From NCBI GenBank assembly GCA_002221725.1, contig NJFT01000087.1, positions 1 through 64,000 of the forward strand: a DNA stretch of 64,000 bases, read 5' to 3'. How positions within the stretch are numbered: position 1 is the stretch's first letter; every line of letters begins with the position of its first letter. The notes under the pieces were generated by a model that was not told the origin of the DNA, made no database searches, and was given only the letters and a program-made list of their open reading frames with translations. Below, piece after piece: positions 38,588 to 50,100 of the stretch. The DNA comes from Scedosporium boydii (taxonomy: Eukaryota; Ascomycota; Sordariomycetes; Microascales; Microascaceae). The position numbers and the translations under genes are program-made.

Positions 38588-39021
38588 TGTAATAGTATTA
38601 CCTATAGGTAATAAAGGAACTTAGTTAAAGATAAGCTTCTCTATATAGTTATAAGTTAAAGGTGTTTAGAGTCTAGTTATAGAAGTAATAGATTCTAATT
38701 GTAGAATTACTAATAAGACTTTAGCTTAGAGAATAACCTTAAATTATTTTTAAGCTTCCTTTTTTATTTTCTAAAAGCTTTACTATATCTTTAGCTATCT
38801 ATAGCTTATTTTCTAGTTATGTAAATACTTTACCCTTGGCTCTCAGCTAGGTTAGTTGCTTTTATTACTTTTTCCTCTAAAGCTAATAATGTTTTTAGTC
38901 TAGTTATAGTGCGCTTGGAGTCTTACTAATCTTTTCTATAACTTGCTCTATAGTGCTCTTCGGTAATTGTAGAGCTTGCCTTCGAGTACGTTCCTAGTCC
39001 TCTCCGGCGGCACTCCTTATA
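38588..39021 (-). repeat. 5' LTR of element C
   Basis: This 434-bp repeat is co-linear with 18413-18846, starting TGTAATAG and ending TTATA on the + strand. The right flank TAAAT (39022-39026) equals the left flank of the distal LTR. Confidence 0.9.
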
Positions 39022-39026
39022 TAAAT

Positions 39027-40919
39027 AGGAGGACTAGTAGACCTTATAACCCTTACTTTAAAGTAGTACTTATTAGCTTTTAAGATAAGATATTTTAATA
39101 GTACTCTTTATTTACTATATATTTTAAATATACTAATCTATATAACTTTTATAGCTCTAGGGCTATCTAAGCTTATAAATACTATATCTAGTAAGGGAAA
39201 TTAAATTTAATCTCTCCTTATTTTTAATATAGCTTCTTTAATATAAGTTTAAGATTTATTATATATACTTAACTTTTATTTAGCTCTATAATAATAGTTA
39301 TTCTTATATATTCTTTAGTTATACTATAGAATTATAAATAGCTAGTATTAATAATAGGTAAATCTTATTTATTTTTACTTACTATTATTTAGTATATTAA
39401 TATAGTATTACTAGTTATCTAAGATTAAGCTATAATTTAATTCTTCTTTATATAATAGATAGAAGTTTAGTAGTTAAAGAGAATACTAATCAGGTTAGAT
39501 ATTATTAACATTATAAGCTATAATACTAAGAGTATAGGTATAATAGGAGGCAATTTTTAATATCTAGTAATCTCTACTACTATTAGTATAAGAAGTTAGG
39601 TTAGGTATTAAAGGTAATATATCCTAACTATAGGGCTAGCTTTATAAGAATAATAGTATATAATAGCTACCTTCTTTAAAATATTTATAGGAAGGGAAAA
39701 GGTTTTAATTATTAGTAACTAATATTAAAATAACTTAGCCTCCTTTCTTTAATAAATTAAGTTTTTATTTTCTATTTTACTAAAAGATATAGATCCTAAA
39801 ATAAGCTTACCCCCCTCCCTCTTTACTTATTACTTACTTAGTTTAAACTAAGGGCTAATAGGGTATAGGGAGCTTTCTATTTCCCCTCTACATATATAAT
39901 AATAAGACCTTACTTTCCTACTAGGGTATAGCTTATAGTATAATTAAAGTATAAGAAAAGCGATATAGGAAGAGATAAGTTAGCCTAGAATATATTTAAT
40001 AGGACTTATATATAATTTTATATATAATTAACATCGCTAATAGCTAAGAGAGTAAGGCAAGTTATAGTATATAGGTAGTATATAAGTAGTGCCTACTTTA
40101 ACTATAAACCTATAGCCCCTACTTTAAATATATACCTATATTACTTAGAAGATTATAAGTATACCTTGCGGTTATAAAGTATGTCCTCGCCCAACCTAGC
40201 TACTATGTCCTCAATAAGTTTAAGGTAGTCGGCGCAGCTAGTATTAAATAGTTAGACCCGGCCAAATTTCCGCTTATATATATAGCTACATATAAGAAGA
40301 ATAATAAAATAGTGAAAATAAGAATATAGATAATAGGAGAATAGGGTATAAAATGGGGACTTATAGCTATTACCTAGAAAATTAATAGGTAGAGGAAGAT
40401 ATCTAGAGTACTACTAATAGTTATAATACCTAAATAGAGAGAACTAACTTTTATAATTATAGAGACTAATCTTAAAGAAAAGAAGAAGAAGAATGGGAAT
40501 GAGGATAAGGATAAGGAAGAAGAGAAAGATAAGATTAGTAACTCTAGTTCTAAGTCTAACTCTAGTTCTAGCTCAAGTTCTAATGCGAGTTCTACTAGTA
40601 ACTAAGGACTAGACTTAGGACTTTAGGGCTCCAGGGTACTTAGGAGGTATTAAGACTATAAAATTATTAAGATTTTTATATTTACTTAATTAAGATTTTA
40701 AAAACTTAGACTATAATAGAATACTAAAAATCTTATCTATATTCCTTCTTATAATGTTAAATATAATTTATTATTAAGTTAGACACGAGTATATATAAGA
40801 TAAGTAACACTTTACAGCTAACCTATTACCCGGAATCGGGGTAAGGAGCCGTACTACAAGATTCGGTCTATAAATAGTAAAGTATTATATCTAGCTATGT
40901 AATTAGTTTAATAAAGAGG
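39027..40919. repeat. AT-rich degenerate sequence, no family recognised
   Basis: RIP-type composition. A + strand stretch near 40,460-40,605 encodes a Lys/Glu-rich then Ser-rich run (KEKKKKNGNEDKDKEEE, then many Ser/Asn codons) that is less mutated than its surroundings and looks like the disordered part of a former protein. Another less-mutated patch lies near 40,165-40,275. No polymerase or transposase motif was seen. Confidence 0.45.
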
Positions 40920-40924
40920 ATATT

Positions 40925-41366
40925 TGTTACGGTCCTTATACTCGGGGTTCCGGTTGATTAATGGAATAGGTAAGTGCTGGGGTTGTAAGTGCCTGTTTAA
41001 AGATAAGCAAGGTAGTTAAGCAGTATTTATAATAATATGTTTCTGAGAGTGTATATATAAGTGTAGGGTATAGTTGTTACTTGTATTGACTACTAAAGAG
41101 TCTGGAAGATAACTAGACTAGTAGGAAATATCGTAGCTTTATATAGATACTTCTTCTATCCGTCTTTAGTATTTTATCGTAGTCGATCGAGTTCCCGTTC
41201 GATCGCCCGGTCGGTCCCTAGCTCGACCGGCCGGTCGGTCGGTTGGTCGTCCGACTGACGCGTCGGACGCCAAGTCGCCCGATTCTATAACTAAGCCGTT
41301 TTCCCTAATTCTGCCGTTTGGCTCACCGCCCGGTTCATGTGACGTGGCCGCGGCCAGGTCGTGACA
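40925..41366 (-). repeat. Solo LTR of the element B family
   Basis: This 442-bp sequence runs from TGTTACGGTCC to CGTGACA on the + strand and aligns along its length with the LTRs of element B (56375-56814). It is flanked by the perfect 5-bp TSD ATATT (40920-40924 and 41367-41371), and no internal region is attached. By the orientation of element B it points to the minus strand. Its right half keeps many CpG sites (GGTCGGTCGGTTGGTCG, ACGCGTCGGACGCC) and is far less RIP-mutated than surrounding DNA. Confidence 0.9.
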
Positions 41367-41479
41367 ATATTGATCGCTCCTTTAGCCGCCAGCGTAGTCG
41401 GGCTAAGAAATAAAGATTACTAGAGCTTATTGTAAATAAGTAAAGTATTAAAAATCTCTACTAAACCTTTTAATAAACA

Positions 41480-42348
41480 GTAATCCTAGGGTCTTAATAA
41501 GTTATAGGAGTACTAGAACTTAATTAAAAACTATAATTAGCATTTACTATAGCTTACTCTATCATCTTATAATCTAATTCCTATAAAGTAATTACATCTT
41601 CCATTCTCAGTCTATCTAGGAAATACTCCTAATATTTAAACCCGAAACTTAAGTCCAATCCCCCTACTATTTTATAGATATATTTACCTACTTTCTATAA
41701 AGTCTTATACCTATTACCCTAAAGTAGACTATAGAATTCTTAAAGAGACTCTACATTATAGCTAATTTTAAGGAGCTATATAGCTTCTCCAACTAAGACA
41801 GCCTAGTAAAGTATACTTTTAAATAGATTAAGGGCTTTATTTATATAGTTTCTAAGCTTAACTTAGTTAGTAAGTCATTTCTTATTAGTATTCTATTCCT
41901 ACCGCTCTAGTATCTTTTTATATTCTATATAGTTAACCCTTAAGTAACTACCTTTAGTATAGTTAAGTGCCTCAACTATATATATCAGTACAACATATCT
42001 ATAAAGTGTTAAGGTATAGGCAGCACCCTAGAATTCCTTAGTAAGAATACTAAGTTTAGAGACAGTATTAAATATATCCTCCTAGCTATCAAGTCCCTTA
42101 AAATTTTAGATAAACTACTACAAACTTCTTAAAGTTATTACTAAACTAACAAAATTATATACATTTAAATTATTAGTAATTTTAAAGATAACTAGATCAA
42201 TATCAATAGAAGCTTTCTTCACTAAACCGGTCCTACGGCGTAGACCTATACAATAGGGAGTCGGCCTATTTAAGCTTCCCATTTTATCTAACTGACTTAA
42301 GCGCCTCAGTGTAGCGGCTACTAGAGTGCCTCTACTATTCTTAGACAT
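41480..42348 (-). pseudogene. Unrecognised RIP-mutated ORF
   Basis: The complement frame starts MSKNSRGTLVAATLRRLSQL at 42348. The first 76 codons are open and little mutated, keeping CGG/CGC codons. The frame then continues to near 41,480 with stops mostly at TAG/TAA (Gln) and one TGA. Preserved segments include KLSILTKEFQGAAYTLTLYR and KVGKYIYKIVGGLDLSFGFK. No family was recognised. The end lies close to the solo LTR at 41366, so its C-terminus may be lost. Confidence 0.5.
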
Positions 42349-44980
42349 ACTTATAAGTAAAGGTATTACTCTACTAGGGGAGGACTATTACTAGTATATA
42401 CTAGGAGATAGCTAGGATATTAAAATTAATAAGTAATAGCTTATAGTTAATGTTATTATAGCGGAACCTTAGTAGAAATTTTCAAGCTAAGAGAGTAGCC
42501 TTAGTAGAACCTTATTTTATCTTAAATTATAGGTAGCCCAAAGTAATTAGATAAGTAGTATAAATATTACTAGAGATAGAGTTGCTAGTAGACTAGGTCT
42601 TTAGGATAGTAAGTTAAGATAAATATCTTAGATATATTCTCTTAACTTTACTAGCATAGCTAGATAAAATAGACACTACTTATAGTTATAGTACTAAATA
42701 TAATATAAACTAAGGTCATCCTTCAATAATAATAACTTATAGTCTAGATATTATAATATATTATATACCTAATAATATATCTATATAGATTCTAAAGGTA
42801 TTAGATCTAAGTAAAGGTTATAGTAAGTCTATCTATATTCCTCTATAAAGTAAAATAGGAGGCTAGCTTTACTTTATAACCTAGTATATCTAGAATATAC
42901 TTCTATTTAATTATAAGACTCTAAGAAATAAACTAGGAAGTTAGTTTTAGGGAGGTTAGCTTTATAGCTAGAGTATAATAGGAGGCTATACTTTTCAGTA
43001 AGATATTAGTATATTTTACTTCTTAACTATATCTTATTATAGTAATTATAATAAATATATTATTCCTAAAAGTACTATTAAAGCTCGGCTTTATCTAGCA
43101 TTACTTCTTTATATATATTATATAGTAGCTAGAGGTAGTTAATATAAAGATGGGCAGATATACTTATACGATCAATGGTATTATAGTAAGTAAGACAACC
43201 TATCTAGTTATATATTTTTTTAAGGTATTATTCAAACTCTTCCAGTCAATACTAACTAAAATTACACAGTTTATCAAAGCACACTAGGCAGCATTTAATA
43301 TATAGACATAAGTAATACTATATAAGTAGGTAGTTTACTAACATACCCTAGCTAATAAAGAAATAGCTATACTAGTTAAAGAAATATAAAAAGATACTAT
43401 ACTACTTAAAATAAAGAACATTATTATTATCCTTTTCAAGATAACCTTTATAGCTATCAGAGCATACTCTAAATTTATAATAGTCTTCTAGGTAGGATAA
43501 AAATAACTCTTAATAGATAGTAATCCTATAAGGGTATAGCTAGCTAGGATATACCTCCTAAATATATTAAAGGAAATGTCTTCCTAGTATATATTCATAG
43601 TAAGGAAGGAGATAGTATTAATTAAATAGGTAGTATAATAGAGCTTCTAAGGCTACTTATACTAAATAGAATAGGTACTAGTATATATAATCTATATAAG
43701 TAGATATATACTCCTTAAGTAGCTTCTAATTACAATAGCTATAACTATACTAACTATAGGCCTCTTATTAATACCCTTTAAAAAGTTTAGTAGGTATCCA
43801 ATTACTATAGTTATTATATATAGTAAAACTATATTTAAGGGTATAGGTAAGCTAGTTATTAAATTTAACTATCATCTAGTAGATATTACACTACTAGTAC
43901 TTACAGGATAGGTTACTATAGTAGTAATTAGTATAGTTCTATATATACTTAGTATAGGGGAAATCTTAGAATTACTCTAAGGCCTTAGTAATATCTTAGA
44001 TAAGATAGTCCTTTATAGTATTAAGATGTTCAAGCTCCAGCTAGCAACTATCTTTCTACTTATTAAGGTAGTATTATATAATAGCTTTCCTATATACTCT
44101 CTTAATATCATATTCTAAATAAATATTAGTAACTAGCCCTAAAGTATCGAAGGGGTTAAAGAGAGGTATAGATATAGACATCATTATAGAAGTTATAGGG
44201 TTATAGAAATAGTAGAAATTCTAATTATTAACAAAATAGAAAGCTCTCTTACCTATTATATTTAACTTAGGGAGCATATAGGCTACAAGGATAGAATTCT
44301 ATCCTTATAGCTTATATACTCCCTATTTTATATTAGTAAAGGAATTAAAGAGTTTAGGGGATATCTACTATATAAAAAACTTAGCTAACTCTATTATACT
44401 CTATTCTAGTTACTACCTAGGGTGTAGTTATTATAGACTATGTAGACTATATACTTGGCCTTAGAGACTAAGTTATTGCAGTTAAAGATGTTCTAGTAGG
44501 CCTATAGTACTTTAAGTAGATACTTTTAATAAGCCTATACTATACCTAGAATTAGGTAGCATTTTCTTACTATTAGCTTTACCTATAGCTACTAGAATGC
44601 AGTGCCTAGATTGTGTATATAGTAGTAGTAGATAGTATAACTGTTATTAAGAATGTCTTCAAGCTAGTAGAATAATATAGCTTTTCCGAGATCAGAGATT
44701 AGTTACTTATAGAAAGTGTAATATATAATAATATCTATATAGCAGATCAGCTTATAGGGATGTAGAGAGGGCTATAGACTACAGCCTATAAGTTATAAGA
44801 TATATACTAAAATCGTAATATATTTAGTAGGACAATTTAATAGTTAATTAATAATCTATAAAGATTGGCTTAATATTATAAGTCTAAGTAATAGACTTAA
44901 AGAATAACTTAGCTACTTAGCTAAGGGTTACCTACTTAATAATATTAAGGAAATAGTTAAGGATGTATTTAGTATAAACC
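42349..44980 (+). pseudogene. Possible RIP-mutated coding segment, unrecognised
   Basis: On the + strand, frames from about 43,200 to 44,980 translate with stops nearly only at TAG/TAA. They contain text such as KNVFKLVE and SFSEIRD (about 44,652-44,700), followed by LLIESVIYNN. Frame changes around 44,640 suggest an intron or indels. No family was recognised. It lies tail to tail with the A-domain pseudogene that follows. 42,349-43,200 shows nothing definite. Confidence 0.35.
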
Positions 44981-44984
44981 AAGT

Positions 44985-45690
44985 TCTAAGATAAGTACTA
45001 TTCTTTCTAATCCCCTCTAATCTAACTTATAATAAATAGTACCTAGCACTACCTTAAGAATTCCATTAGCTGTCAATATCTTCACCTAACCATTCTAACT
45101 ATCCTAAGTAATAGTATCAACTATATCCCTTACATTACCTTCAACTTACTTATTAAACCTATCATCAAGCTCCCTAAGCACCTCTCACACACCAGGCTCA
45201 TTTCCTACTTAGAAGAACTAGACACCAACTTAGTAAGGTAGAGTATTGATGCGATCAAGCTTCTTAGCAGCAGATAGGAGAATAGCCCCAACATTACCTA
45301 AGGGGACACTATCTATAATAATAATAATATCTATAGGCTTAATATTTTCTATATTACCTTAGTTTACCTTAAAGATCTAGATATAAAGCTTGAAGATATT
45401 TTATAGATATATACTAATAGGTATACTACCTTCTAGCTAGATCAACTTAAAAAGTAATTCTATATTACTAGGATTTTTAAAGCCCTAGTAACCTCTAGAT
45501 ACCTTTCCTATATTAGTATTAATAGTAAACTTAAACTTATAGTTTAAGAAGTAAATATTAATTTTATTATTATAATAGTATAGAGAGCCTTATATACCTT
45601 ATACTAAGAGCACCCTAGTATAGACTAAGAGTTATTAATAATAAATATAATATTAAAGGTACTTAGGAATATATAGGGATCCTCTTAAGC
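44985..45690 (-). pseudogene. von Willebrand factor A-domain protein fossil
   Basis: On the complement, 45,366-44,985 reads as a vWA-domain C-terminal half: PIDIIIIIDSVPLGNVGAI, SAAKKLDRIN, QVGVQFFQVGNEPG with Gln inferred at TAG codons, ELDDRFN, VRDIVDTIT and LTANGILKVVLG. Further upstream, in shifted frames, FNIIFIINNSQSIL corresponds to the metal-binding DxSxS strand (here N for D), and INIYFLNYK and SRGYQGFK follow. The pattern matches the common fungal cytosolic vWA protein family. The MIDAS motif is damaged, there are frame changes and many RIP-type stops. This is not a usual LTR-element gene; it is probably a RIP-inactivated duplicate or cargo. A possible N-terminal extension of unknown function reads to about 46,500. 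Confidence 0.75.
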
Positions 45691-46505
45691 TAAGAGAATA
45701 AGGGATAAAATATAAGCATTACTAGTAATAACCCTAAGACTTAGGCTAGCTCTAATAGTAGTCTCATAGGCAGGATTTAAAGTCTCTAGCCTTAATAAAA
45801 TCACTTTACTTAATATAGTCGCTACCTATAAAGGAAGTTAATAGGGTTCTAAAGTTAGATCTTAGCTAATATACTAAAATATTGATAATTATATTTAATA
45901 ATATTTATTAAATATTATCCTCTATAGGAAAACTAAATATATAGTAAAAATTTTAGTAAAAATAGATATTAATAGATAAAAGTAGTAAAGTTCTAGCCTA
46001 GTATCTATATTATCAATTTTACTTCTATAAAGCTTATCATTATTATATAGTTTTCTTTAAGATTACTACTAAAACACTCCCCTTCCTAAGACCTTTACTC
46101 TAGACATAAATAGTATTTATATTTAAGTATATATACCTTGATTTTAACTATACTAGAAACCTCAAAAGAGGCTTAAATTGTAGGTAGACTATCTTTTCTC
46201 TATATCATATTTTTTAAGTCCTAGGTAAAGTAAGATTCTTCAAATCCAAGCCTCTTAGTTATCTTAGTTATAGAGACAGGTATAGGGCCTAGTAGATAAG
46301 CTAGTCTTAAGCACTTTAATAAAGGTTTTACAACATCCTCACTACAACAACTCCTTTTCCTAAAAGTAGATTTAATATACTAATAAAGGAGTATTTTTAT
46401 AGCTTTAACTAAGTTACTATCACTTATAAAATTAATAACAGCTTTAAAGGTAGTTGTATAGGTAGCTAATAAGCTACTATTCTTCTCTCTATAATAGGCT
46501 ACTAG

Positions 46506-47001
46506 TTTGTCGGAGCCGGGCAGCACAACCAACAACACAAACAAGACTGTGCCGCCCACTCAAGAGAATAGTCAGGAGTGGCTGAGAGCCACACCGCAAA
46601 GAAGAAATGGTCCAATGGTTGTCGGAATGGTCTGATGGTCAAGTAGGACGTCGAGAAGTGGATGATCAGTCGGAATCTGCATCGTGGGACATCACATCCA
46701 AGGAAGAGAAGAGAAATGTAAAGATAGGAAAAGAAGTAATATTGAGAAAAGAATAGTAAAGAACGTCTACCACAACAACGCTCTGGCCGACAGGAAATAA
46801 CTGATCGCTCCCAATCGCGATGCTGTCCTTCGCCTGCTTCTGCGCCGTGCTGCCTTGTCTAAGAACTAGTCTATGAAAAATGGGGGGCCATCATCCTTTT
46901 ATGTGTAAGTGAGGTTCGGATGTGTGGCACATCGGGCTTCCGGTGGCGGCACCGATCAGCAATGTAGCGGCGCCGCCGCCAGTCGCCCTATACACCAACA
47001 C
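46506..47001 (-). repeat. Solo LTR of the element A family
   Basis: This 496-bp sequence is the reverse complement of the element A LTRs, flanked by the 5-bp TSD ACTAG (46501-46505 and 47002-47006). It is the best preserved copy: CpA, TpG and CpG are frequent (for example CGGAATCTGCATCGTGGG), in contrast to both LTRs of element A. Its sense start is GTGTTGGTGTATAGGGCG and its end CCGACAAA. Confidence 0.9.
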
Positions 47002-47006
47002 ACTAG

Positions 47007-49355
47007 GTTTAAGTTATCTTTAGTGTTACCTATATTACTAGCTAGGGAGGTCTTAGTAAGTAAGTTAGGAGAATTAAATTCTTACTAGATTTTACAGATA
47101 AACTAATAGTCTAAGTACTAGCCCTTTTCTTACCTCTTAACTATTTTACTTAGGATAGCTTAAGCTTAATATAAATACTAACTACCTTCTACTCTTTCTA
47201 TTTATAAGGGCTTTAGTAGTTATTATACCTAGAAATAATTACTATACCCCTTATTAAGATATATCTATATATAGTTATAGAATTTATCTAATTAAAATAA
47301 ATATATTTCTATCTTTAGTATCCTACTAAGTAGAATATATCTATAAAGCTTTATCCTACTATTATAGTATTTTTAAAGGTAATTAAGTATATACCTAGTA
47401 ATAAGAGTATAGTAGAGCTACTACTCCTCTTTCTCAATTCTTTCTTCCTAACTATATATTACTATAGCTAAATGTTTCTCTTAATTAGGCCAGCTCTATT
47501 AATAGTCTTTTTTAAGGACATTAAATATAAGATCAGTAATATATATTACCTTATTTAAGCAGGTAGTACTAATAGAATAGAGATATAGTTTATTATATAT
47601 TTAATATATAAGCTACTAGGCCTTATACTTATCTATAATAAAATAATTATTATATATTTAAAAAATAAGCTACTAGGCCTTATATTCATCTATAATAAAA
47701 TAAAGTATATATTGAAATAGTTAAGATTATAAGTTAATAAAAGAAGTAGAAGCTAGGAAGAAGAAGAGGAAGTTAAGAAGAAGTAAAAATAGAGATTTCT
47801 CTTACTAAAATAATTATAGCTATTCCAACTAGGATATTAGTCCTTAGTTAGAGCTAGAAACTAAGGGGCCTATAACTATTATCTAGATATTAATATACTA
47901 GATATAGTACCTAGGTCGTCCTCTACATTAGCACTATCTAGCTATCTAATACTAGCTTCTATTTATCTCTATTATAATAGATAACCTCCTCTTATACTCT
48001 ACTAAGAGAAACGAGGGTAGCTAAATACAAGCTTGTAAGTATTATAATTAGATATATACCCTCCTCGGCAAGCTATGCTTAGAGGCCTTATTAAGGGGTT
48101 ATAATAGATCCCTTAACAGTTCTAAGACTATATTAAAATACTTATTTAGATTATCATCTTAGTACTTAAAGCAAGTATCGATTTCTATAATATTATAGCT
48201 GTATTAGCCCTATATAACCTTCTTCCCTACTATATAAGTAGCAGAAAGGACTATTATAATATTATATTAAGGTAATTAGTTAAGCCAATCTACTCCTACA
48301 TTATTTTTTAAAAGTATTAGTTATATTCCTATTTTAAGTACACTATATACTATATATAGGGACCTAGATTAGGGCTACTATAAGAGGTTAGATTATTCCT
48401 AAATTAGGATTTTAATATTTCTACCTTATAGATATTTAACTAATAGTTTTTCTATAAGCAGCTCTAATTAATGTCTAATACTAAAAGCTTTAAATTCCTT
48501 TTCAGATTTCTATCCTACTTTAGACTTTTCCTCTTTTAATAATCTAGCCTATTAATAGGGAGGTAAGAGGCAGACTTTAAGAATATCCTTATATTCTATT
48601 AAACCTAATTAGTAATATCTATACTCCTAACAGCCTATTCTAAGACTATATTAAGTATAAATTAAGCCTAAAATTAATCTCAGTAGCTAAGTAAAGAGGA
48701 GATAGGAGGCCTCATTTTATACTAGTCCTAAAACTTAACCTTAGATAGAGAATTGGAGACTTAGGACTAGGCCAATTAATTTATAAGCAATAGAAATCTT
48801 ACTATAATAAATAAGATAATATATTTTACTACTAAGAATTTAAAAGTACTATCATCTTATTATAGTAGACTTAAAAGGCAAATATAGAATAATATTTTTA
48901 ATAATACTAGCTAATAAAATAATTTTAAATAGAAACTATAAGTACTTTAAGATACTTTATAAATATTACTAATTTATTAAGAAAATAGAGCCTTTAAATA
49001 TATAAAAAGAGCTCTTACATACTAGTATATAGTAAAGATATCATATAGAAACAAGTAATAATATATTCTATTTCTAGAATTATAAGCCATGGCTTAGTTA
49101 GTCAATTCAGTGTTTTATTTTTATCCTTCCTATATAATAAGCTACACTATACTTCAAGACTACTGTCAGTTTAAGTACTGTACCAAGCCTGAAAGCTAGC
49201 TAAGGGGCTATCTTTATCTTAATAGTATAATTTGCTTATTATATAAATATTGAAGTTTGACTAGAAGGATACTGCAACTTCTATCTTTTCGATATAGGCG
49301 GGAAGTGTTATACTAATGATCTTAAACTGATATATTAGACTAGCACATTATATTA
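47007..49355 (-). repeat. AT-rich degenerate sequence with possible minus-strand coding remnants
   Basis: RIP-type DNA. The complement of about 48,420-47,800 translates with stops mainly at TAG/TAA and contains QLPQYNIIIVLSAT (Q partly inferred) and KHSLPRRVYI. The LSAT tetrapeptide in a hydrophobic strand recalls helicase motif III, but no Walker A or DEAD box was found, so no family is called. A less-mutated patch at about 49,080-49,330 shows no open frame. Confidence 0.35.
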
Positions 49356-50100
49356 TTAGAAAAACCCTTCCTCATCTTTACCTACTACACTACTATAATC
49401 CTTATATAGTAAGTCCCTAACTGATCTACTCTCCTCTAGTATCTTTCTTATCTTTTCTCCCTCAACTTTTATATCATCTATTATTAGCCTCGCAGCTAGC
49501 TTGGGAACTAGTACGACCTGTGTCACAGCCACAGCTGGCTAAATGAGCGGCCAGGCAGTGAACAACGGTAGAAAAGGATAAACTGTAGATGAAAGAAACC
49601 GCTAAGGAATAGGATCACCGTGATCGGGGTCACCACAGACAAAGGTGACCCACTGAAGAGGTGGAAGGACTATATCTATATAAGCTACAGAGTTTTCCTA
49701 TGTATTCAGATGTTCTTCCGACTCTTTAGCAGTCAATACAAGTAACTACTACGACCTATACTTATATATGTACTTCTATACTATTGTAAATACTACTTAA
49801 CTGCCTCGTTTACACATAACAGGCCCCTACAACCCTAACACTAGCTATACCCACTTAGTACCCGTTGATCAACCGGTTCCCCAGTATTAGGACTATAACA
49901 ACCTACACATAAAGCAGGGGTCCCAAATCAGACACCAACTTATTACTAGCAGCCCTCTTCCTTAGAAGATTCGAGAAGCAACCCATTATATTCTCCAGTA
50001 TAATCCTAAACCCTCTCGAGCTATAGTATTCTTCATTATTTATTAAGAGATTATAGCTTCCCTCTAATAGTAGGGGCTACTTATAAGGATCAGTTGTCAT
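49356..50100 (-). pseudogene. RTC4-like domain protein fossil split by a solo LTR
   Basis: On the complement, 50100-49901 reads MTTDPYK, LLINNEEYYSSRGFRII, ENIMGCFSNLLRKRAASNKL and LGPLLYV. After the LTR, 49515-49356 continues in frame with VVLVPKLAARLIIDDIKV, KIRKILEES and LLYKDYSSVVGKDEEGFF. Without the LTR and one TSD copy the segment is exactly 120 codons. The layout resembles the RTC4-like domain common in fungal proteins (YYGxRGxxIIxENI ... VLVPELAxxLIxEDM). Function in filamentous fungi is not established to my knowledge. The true N-terminus may lie further upstream. Internal stops are TAG at Gln-like positions. Confidence 0.7.
49521..49900 (+). repeat. Solo LTR, divergent relative of the element B family
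   Basis: This 380-bp sequence starts TGTCACAGCC and ends ACTATAACA on the + strand. It shares scattered blocks with the B-family LTRs (for example the reverse complement of TTGACTGCTAAAGAGTC). Flanks ACCTG (49516-49520) and ACCTA (49901-49905) form a 5-bp TSD with one G-to-A difference, as a RIP event would make. It interrupts the RTC4-like fossil. Confidence 0.82.

Larger units (their letters stand above)
18413..39021 (-). mobile_element. Element C: chromodomain Ty3/Gypsy retrotransposon (interrupted by element A)
   Basis: Two 434-bp direct repeats (18413-18846 and 38588-39021) bound the element, flanked by the perfect 5-bp TSD TAAAT (18408-18412 and 39022-39026). The gag-pol remains read on the complement, so the right repeat is the 5' LTR. 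A purine-rich tract on the minus strand (AGGGGAGTAA) directly precedes the left repeat, as expected for a polypurine tract. After removal of element A and its duplicated 5 bp the element is about 8.85 kb. All frames are broken by RIP-type stops. Unusually, about 2.8 kb lies between pol and the 3' LTR, and it holds a long antisense frame. Confidence 0.9.
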
